The translations under genes were made by a program, and so were the position numbers. A DNA stretch of 64,000 bases from Onchidella celtica (lineage: Eukaryota > Mollusca > Gastropoda > Systellommatophora > Onchidiidae). Where the stretch lies: contig OZ007575.1 of NCBI GenBank assembly GCA_963931925.1, positions 37,504,999 to 37,568,998 of the forward strand, read 5' to 3'. Of the stretch, positions 56,815 to 64,000 are shown one piece after another. Under the pieces are notes generated by a model. It did not search any database and was not told the DNA's origin. It worked only from the letters and a program-made list of their open reading frames with translations. Each line of letters begins with the position of its first letter. Position 1 is the stretch's first letter.

Positions 56815-59800
56815 TTACGAAAGACTTATCAGACTTATCGGACTTGTGCAACAGATTTCTCAGACTTGCCGAACATTTGCAGTGAACTTGTCGAACCTGT
56901 ACCATGCACAGACTTTTTTAACTAGTCAGACTTGCTGAAAATGTTGGACTTTTCAGACTTGTTCGGACGTGGACTTGTTCAAATTGTCAGATTTATGCCA
57001 TGGGGTGGTCGGATTTGTGGGGCGGACTTGTTGGATTTGTGCAGCAGACTTGTCCGACTTGTGCGGGGACTTGTCGTACTTGCCAAACCTGTGATCTGGA
57101 CTTCTTGGACTTGTCAGACTTCTGTGGCAAACTTGTCAGACTTGTTTTGTGGACTTCTCAGACTTGTGCAGCAGACTTGACAGCCTCATCAGACTTGTCC
57201 CCCTGGCTTGTCAGACTTATGCAGCAGACCTGTTTGCCTAGTGCTTTGGATTTGTCGAACATCTGTGGTAGACTTATCAGACATTTTTTACCTGGTTCAC
57301 TTGTATGGCGAATTTTGTTAGACTTGTGTGGCGGATTTGTCAGATTTGTCATAATTGTGCAGCCGGCATGTAAACATGTCAAAGTTGCGGGGTTTGTGCA
57401 GTGGACTTCTTAAACTTGTCAAACTTGTTCGACAGACTTGTCGGACTTGACTAACTTGACAGACTTGTGTGGTGGACTTATCAGACTTTACCGGATTTGT
57501 GAGGATTACTTCTCGGATTTGTCGCATCAGTGTGGCTTTGTCGAATTTGTGTGACGGTCTTGTTGGACTTTTTGGACTTCTTCAGCCAAATTGTTGGACT
57601 TGTGTATCGGACTTGTCGGACATTTTCGGCCAAGTCATTGGATTTGCGCGTAAGATTTGTCAAAATTTTTTGGCCAACCTGTTGGACTTGTGCATAGGAA
57701 TTATCAGAATTTTTCAGCCAATTTGTTGGACTTGTGCATCAGACTTATCGAATTGTTTTCGCAAACTTTTTGGACTTGTCCATTGCATTTGCCGGATTTT
57801 TTTCTGCCAACTTGTTCGACTCGTGCATCAGACTTGTCAGAATTTTTGCGGACAACTTGTTAGACTTGAATATTTGAATTGTCAGATTTCTTCCGGCCAA
57901 CTTATTGGATTTGTGCATCGAACTTGTCAGATTTTTTGGGGCCAAGTTTTTTTTACTTTTGCGTCGGTCTTCTCAAATTTTTTTCTCCAACTTTCAGACT
58001 TTTGCGTTCGGCTTGTCAGAATTTTTTCAACCAATTTGTTGGACTTGCCAGATTTTTTTGGCCAACTTGTTGGACTTGTGCATCCGACTTGTCAAACTTT
58101 TTGGCCAACTTGTCAGATTTATATGTCAGACTTGTCAAATTTTTTTTGCCAACTTGTTGGACTTGTGCGTCAGACTTATTAGATTATTCGGCCAATTTGT
58201 TGGACTTGTAAAATTCTTTTTGACAAATTTCTTGGATTTGTCCATCGGATTTGTCGAATTTTATCGGCCAACTTGTTGGACTTGTGCGTGAGACTGGTCA
58301 AAATATATTAGCCAATTTGTCGGACGTGTCTGTCAGAATTGTCAAAATTTTGCGGCCAACTTGTCGTAATTGTCGGAATTTTTCAGCCAACTTGTTGGAC
58401 ATGTGCATCAGACGTGTGAAAAATATTTGGCCAACTAGTCGGACTTGTGAGTCAGACATGTCGGAATTTTTGGCCCACTTATTGGACTTGTGCGTCGGAG
58501 TCGTCACTTTTTTTGGCCAACTTTTTGGATTTGTGCATCGGATTTGTTTCAATTTTTTGGCCAACTTGTGACTCATGCATCCGACTTGTCGGGGGTTTTT
58601 TTTTTCCAACTTCTGAGATTTGCGCCTCAAACTTGTCGATTTTATTGGCCAACTTGTTCGGCTTGTGAATCGGTCTTGTTGGATTTTTTTGGCCAACTTC
58701 TTGAACTTCTGTGTCAGACTTGTCGGATTTTTTGGCCAACTTTCGGACTTATTAGTTCAGCATCTCAGAATTTTCTCGACCAATTTGTTGGACTTTCGAG
58801 AATGACTTTTGTCAGATTTTTTAGGCCAACTAGTCCGACTTGTACATGAGGCTTGTCAAACTTTTTTGGCCAACATGTCGGACTTGTGCGTCAGACTTAT
58901 TGGAATTTTCAACCAATTGGTTGGACTTGACCGACTGACTTGTCAGATTTTTTCACCCAACTTGTTAGACTTGTGCATCAGGCTTGTGAAACTTTTTTGC
59001 CAACTTGTCGGACTTGTGTAAGAGTTGTCGGATATTTTTGGCCAACTTGTTAGATTTCTGATTTGGGCTTGTCAAAATTTTTTTGGCCAACTTATGGGAC
59101 TTGGGCGTTAGACTTATTGGAATTTTTCGGCCAAATTGTTGGACTTGTACATAACACTTGTTGGATTTATTTGGCCAATTTCTTGGATTTGTCGGATTTG
59201 TTATGTCAGCTTGTTGGACTCATGTGTGAGACTTGTCAACATTTTTCAGCTTACTTATTTGACTTGTCAGAATTTTTCAGCCAACTGGTTGGACTTGTAT
59301 GTCAGACTTGTTGGACTTTTTCGGCGAACTTGTTGGACTTGTGCATCAGGCTAGTGAAAATTATTTGGCCAACTTGCCGGACTTGTTCATCAGACATGTC
59401 AGAATTTTTTACCAACTTATTGGATTTGTGCATCGGACTCGCCAGACTTTTTTGGCCAACTTGTTAGATTTCTACGTTAGGCTTGTCAAAATTTTTGGCC
59501 AACTTATCGGACTTGCGCGTCAGATTTATCGGAATTTTCCGGCCAATTTGTTGGACTTGACGGAGATTTTTGGCAAATTTCTTGGAATTGTTCATCGCAG
59601 TTGCCAGATTTTTTTTTTTAGGCCAACCTGTTATACTCAAATGTCAGACTTGTCGGATTTTTTTGGGCAACTTGTTGGACTTGTGTGTCGGACTTGTCGG
59701 TTTTTTTTTGCCAACTTCTTGGACTTATGCATCAGACTAGTCAGATTTTTTTGAGAACTTATTGGACTTGTATTTCGGTCTTGCCAGATATTTTGGCCAA

Positions 59801-60640
59801 CTTGTCGCACTTGTGTGTTCGACTTAACATAATTTTTTCGACCAACATGTTGAAGTTGTGGGTCAGACTTGTCAAAATTTTTGGGCCAACTCATCCGACT
59901 TGTGCATCAAATTCGTCCAAATTTTTTTGCCAACTTATCGGACTTGTGTGCCTGGCTTGTCGGACATTTTTGCCCAACGTGTTGGATTTGTGCGTAAGAT
60001 TTATAAAAAAAATTTGGCCAACTTGTTGGAATTTTTCGGTCAATTTATTGGAATTATGCATCGGACTTGTCAAAATTTGTTTTGCAAACGTGTTTGATTT
60101 ACGCGTAAGACGTGTCAAAACTTTTTCGCCAACTAGTCGGACTTGTGCGGCAGACTTGACAGAATTTTTCTTCCAAGTTGTTGAACTTGTGCTGTTGGAC
60201 TTGTCGAATTTTTGGGGTTAACTTTTTGGACTTGTGCATCAGGCTTGTCGGAAAATTTTTAGGCTAACTGGTTGGACTTGTGCGTTGGATTGTTATACTT
60301 TCTTCGGCCAACTTATTGGACTTATGCGTCAGACTTGTCAGACCTTTTGGTACAACTTGTTCGATTTGTGCGTCACGTCTGTCAAAGTTTCTTGGCCAGC
60401 TTGTCGGACTTGTGTATGAGACTAATCGGCATTTTTTGGCCAACTTGTTGGATTTGTGAGTCAGACTTGTCAAAATTTTTTCGACAACTTGTCAGACTTG
60501 TGCACCAGACTATTCGGACTTATTCCGCCAACTTTTTGGACTTGTGCATTAGGCTTGTGAAAATTGTTTGGCCAATTTGTCGGACTTGTGCGTCAGATAT
60601 GTCAAAAATTTCGTCCAACTTATCGGCGTTGTCAAAATTG
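56815..60640 (+). repeat. 3.8-kb diverged satellite built on GACTTGT words
   Basis: The left 0.7 kb is short-period (GACTTGTC, CAGACTTGTG). From about 57,600 the unit settles at about 42-46 bases: TTTTTTGGCCAACTTGTTGG, then ACTTGTGC(A/G)TCAGACTTGTC. Roughly 65 units, no two adjacent ones identical. Overlapping long frames exist in all three + frames and several - frames because the unit lacks stops. It is not a coding array. Confidence 0.95.
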
Positions 60641-61039
60641 TTTGAAAGTGAAAAGGTCATGAATGGAGGATTTGCTTTTAGTGATCTCCGACCATTTGCA
60701 CGTAATTAAGTAATCATTAAAAATTGGATATCTCCAAGGGAATTATATGGAAATTCTGAAATGAAAATAATATTCGCACGTGTTATTAGTGTCAACAGAC
60801 AGTTTTTAAAAGTAATAAGATAACACAAAAATTCGGGCTTCTTTCTGACAGGAAGTTGATAAGGCATTGCACCTGATGTCATAATCGAGAGTTGATTGGA
60901 GTCGAGGGCGTTTGGTATTAAAAATTGGTAAACATTTAAAGAAAAGTGTGTTAAAAATGTAGAAAATGGAATTCAGTGTATGAATATGTGCTCATCAGTT
61001 ACTAAACAATAGGGTATGTTTTTTCTTGGCAACAGTTTC

Positions 61040-61400
61040 GTGAACAAAATGAAGGAATAATAACCAAAATCATAGCTCAAAAGGCATCCAGGCATCTAAA
61101 AAACCATCAGGGAAAAAAAAAAATTGTGAAACGTGAAGGAATGAATATCACGGTCAAGTTGCAATAACAACACTTTATTACACGAGTGATTATCAAAATT
61201 ATGAGTAAAAAGGCATATCAAAAAATCACCAGAAAAAACAGTGAATTTAAAGGAATGAATATCACAGTCAAGTTACAATAACAACACTTTACTACATGAG
61301 TGATTATCAAAAGTATGAGTAAAAAGGCATATCAGAAAATCGCCAGAAAAACATTGAATTTAAAGGAATGAATATCACACTCAAGTTACGACAAGAAACG
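61040..61400 (+). repeat. About 115-bp tandem repeat, about three copies
   Basis: Units share GAATGAATATCAC(G/A)GTCAAG, then TACAATAACAACACTTTA, GAGTGATTATCAAAA and AGTAAAAAGGCATATCA. Confidence 0.85.
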
Positions 61401-61804
61401 TTTTTTTTTTTTAAAGGCGTTCATTGATGAAGGCACTACATAGTCGGTAAATATTTCATTATGTTAGATAGAGGCATTAGACACCTAGGTCACCAGGTTT
61501 TTTTTTTAGCCCAGATTTGCGTGAACTTTTGAAAGCGCCTTTCTTTTGACCCGCAGAAGGTTCCTTTCCAGATCTGGAGTCTTGAAATGGTGTCCGGATG
61601 GATATCGTTTTTGACAGATATCTTGATATCAACTTTGACAACCGTGAGGAACGTGGAGCGGGGATCTAAAGAAGAATCATTCTCACTTCCAAGATGCAGT
61701 TCAGACTCTATACACTTTCTATTCAAATCTTTTATTGTTCGATTATTTTGTCTGTTCAGTTTCCCATTTTTTTCTCTTGTTGTTTTTTCGTTGTTTTCCT
61801 TGAG

Positions 61805-61990
61805 GATGGCTGTTGCCGAAATATCGGCTATTTTCTGTCTTCTCTTTTAGTTTGCGTTTCATTGTATCGTTTTTGGGTATTATTTCTTACGGAAGCTTTG
61901 CTAAATACAACTTTTTCTGTTTGCCCAATTTTGACATTGCCTATAGCCTTGCTGCGACCCCACAGTTTTTCTGTGGTTTTTATAGTATCT
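61805..61990 (+). repeat. Dispersed repeat A, longest uninterrupted copy
   Basis: GATGGCTGTTGCCGAAATAT, then CGGCTATTTTCTGTCTTC through TTTGCCCAATTTTGACATTG to CCACAGTTTTTCTGTGGTTT. The last two segments match 49204-49250. The GCCGAAATATCGGC motif is a small palindrome. It is probably the 3' part of a retroelement. The minus-strand frame at 61726-61490 is unassigned. Confidence 0.75.
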
Positions 61991-61994
61991 TGTC

Positions 61995-62995
61995 TGTGTC
62001 CCCTGTAGTCTGTAGGTCCTCAATGTTGTAGGTGTGTCGACTGGTATTTTCCGGCCTGCAACATCCTGGAGTAAGCTCCTTTCGTTATTATAGGAATAGT
62101 GATATTCTTTGACTGAGTCCCTGGATCGTCATGGTGTTGGTTTCCATAATGACCATTGGTCACGTGGATGGTCACTTCACTTATTTTGAAGGTCAGTGCA
62201 TCATGTTTTGTTTATAAGCATTAGATTCTACACCTCACGATACTGATAAAGAATGTGGCACATGTTAGCGTTTGTCAGAAATGGTCCTTCTAGTCAGTTA
62301 TGTGGCCTGGTGGTCAGCTTGGCCTCTAACAACGGATACGTGAGTACACACTGCTCATTTTCAATTTCAGGTCTTAATAGTGATAAGGAAAAACTTCAAT
62401 GATTCACAGCGTTGGTGTCGTAATGACCACAGGTCAGTTTGAGGGTCAATGTGGAAAGTTAAATGGTCATTACAAAAGGACCGCGGAGCATCACTGTTCC
62501 TATTAAAATTTTGAAAAAATAAAAATTTCCCCTTTCTTTTAGATTTTCTAGCCCTGAATCGATGTTATTTAAATACAAAGAAATATAAAGGAAATCAGAG
62601 GTCATCTTGATTGTGTGCATGCCCATCTACAACAACTATGCAAAGTTTGTTGATTTATCACCAAATGCACCGTTTTTGCCCTAAAAGATCCTTACAACAA
62701 GGAAGACAGTTAGTAAGTAAACAAACAAGAACACAACAAAGAAAGGGCCGATAGCGAGACCCACAAAAGATAGCACACGTGACGCTTTCAACTGTGATCT
62801 GGCGCTGAAATGGTCTTTCTTTTTCGCGGATCGAAGTGCCTGGGGAAAGAGAGAAAGAAAAAATAAAGCTTAATTAGCTTCAGTGGCGGGGGTTAAGAAT
62901 TCCGTGGGAGGTGTGAGGGACAATTCCTCCCCGTCTGCGGCTTTCAACTACCCTAAAACCATGCCACCACCGTCCGCCACCCACCCTTTCTTCTT
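61995..62995. other. No gene recognised
   Basis: A diverged pair of phrases GTCGTAATGACCA / CCATAATGACCA with TGGTCA repeats occurs between 62130 and 62480. No exon supported. Confidence 0.45.
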
Positions 62996-63004
62996 ATTCA
63001 TTAT

Positions 63005-63006
63005 GC

Positions 63007-63047
<41 letters not shown>

Positions 63048-63193
63048 CTGTGTCTCTCTCTCCTTTTCTTTCATTCATTCTCTCCTCTCCCCCTTTTACG
63101 AAAAAATATTCTCTGCCCTCTCTCTTTCTTTCTCTCTCATCTTTTCTTTTCTTACATTCATTCTCTCTCCTTTCCCTCTTTTACGAACGAACA

Positions 63194-63265
<72 letters not shown>

Positions 63266-63333
63266 ATCTTTCTCTCTCATCTTTTCTTTTCTTACATTCA
63301 TTCTCTCTCCTTTCCCTCTTTTACGAACAAACA

Positions 63334-63368
<35 letters not shown>

Positions 63369-63434
63369 CCCTTTTCTTTTCTTACATTCATTCTCTCTCC
63401 TTTCCCTCTTTTACGAACAAACATTCTCTCTCTT

Positions 63435-63466
<32 letters not shown>

Positions 63467-63625
63467 CTTTTCTTTTCTTACATTCATTCTCTCTCCTCTC
63501 CCTCTTTTACGACCAAGCATTTTCTCTCCTCTCTCTCTCTTTCTTTTCTTACGTTCAGTCTCTCCCCTCCCTCTTTTACAACGCTCTCTCTCTCTCTCTC
63601 ACCCTCTCTCTCTCCGATCAAAGAC
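63005..63625. repeat. TCTG run, then CT-rich higher-order tandem repeat
   Basis: After eight TCTG units, a CT-rich tract contains five to six copies of a 50-100-bp block: TTTTCTTTTCTTACATTCAT, then TCTCTCTCCTTTCCCTCTTT, then TACGAACAAACA and (CT)n of varying length. The 252- and 211-residue frames are artefacts. Confidence 0.95.
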
Positions 63626-63845
63626 ATATCAAATCAGCTAGAAATAAATAATCATTACTATAAATATCAATTTTACCAAACATGAAAAGACTAGAGCTGG
63701 TAATCCCAATGGTGGGAAGCAAAATATCGACACCACAGTGGAAAGCATGACTTGACAGCGAGCCTGTTTTATGGTGACGAAAGTGCAGGGCTGTAACAGC
63801 AAACAACAAAATGCACAAAGATTAGACCATTTCTCTGAACACCCT

Positions 63846-63846
63846 C

Positions 63847-63877
<31 letters not shown>

Positions 63878-63880
63878 CAT
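63846..63880. repeat. Poly-C / poly-A tract
   Basis: More than 20 C followed by A run. Confidence 0.95.
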
Positions 63881-64000
63881 AAAAGTAATAATTATAAATA
63901 GACTTTTTTAATGTCAAGAAAAGTATTGGGGCTGAAGATTAATCAGTAACCAACGTAAAAATGTCAGTGCATGTGTGGAACTGTGATTGGAGTTAGAAAA

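Noticed and set aside
57000-60709. Many overlapping 60-237 residue frames
   Set aside because: Satellite units lack stops in several frames on both strands; no single frame is preserved.
63050-63685. CT-rich Ser/Leu/Phe frames of 211-252 residues
   Set aside because: Polypyrimidine tandem repeat artefact.

Overview
This is a eukaryotic, intron-rich and repeat-rich animal DNA window. It most likely comes from a lophotrochozoan, probably a gastropod or other mollusc. That guess rests on the long-intron ionotropic glutamate receptor (iGluR), the orphan rhodopsin-like receptor with a local decayed copy, the heavy tetranucleotide microsatellites, and the mix of tRNA-derived SINEs, CR1/L2-like LINEs, solo LTRs and small DNA transposons. 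Nothing bacterial, viral or CRISPR-like was seen.

Layout. 1-5.2 kb: intergenic or upstream-intron DNA with a THAP-like dispersed repeat, a long TCTA microsatellite, a solo LTR inserted into another repeat, and the 3' end of a CR1/L2-like LINE. 5.2-24.2 kb (+): the 3' two thirds of an iGluR gene in 12 recognisable exons, from the end of the amino-terminal domain through S1, M1, pore, M3, S2 and M4 to the stop codon. The 5' exons lie outside the window or were not recognised. Its introns hold a 1.2 kb TCTA/TCTG/TCGG microsatellite, a solo LTR, a hAT-like MITE, a foldback MITE and several tandem arrays. 24.2-31.7 kb: repeat-bearing 3' UTR, a TTAA-flanked MITE, a SINE and a 2.8 kb 42-bp minisatellite. 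31.7-34.8 kb (-): a two-exon gene for a class A-like GPCR with a signal peptide and a long glycosylated N-terminus. 35-49 kb: a segmental duplication carrying an intact tRNA-Ser(TGA) in one copy and a broken one in the other, a SINE with a clean 15-bp target duplication, a decayed GPCR copy and LINE remains. 49-54 kb: a palindrome, an LTR with a second LTR nested in it, two LINE C-terminal fragments and a hAT-like element. 56.8-60.6 kb: a 3.8 kb diverged satellite. 60.7-64 kb: further tandem repeats and CT-rich DNA.

Most interesting observation: three iGluR exon-intron junctions (exons 3, 8 and 9) are each accompanied by decayed tandem copies of the exon edge together with its splice site. 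The exon 8 copies reproduce the start of the pore/M3 exon. The same gene has a probable GC-AG intron and by-eye changes at most of the canonical glutamate-contacting positions. All coordinates and alignments were made by eye; no database search was run.
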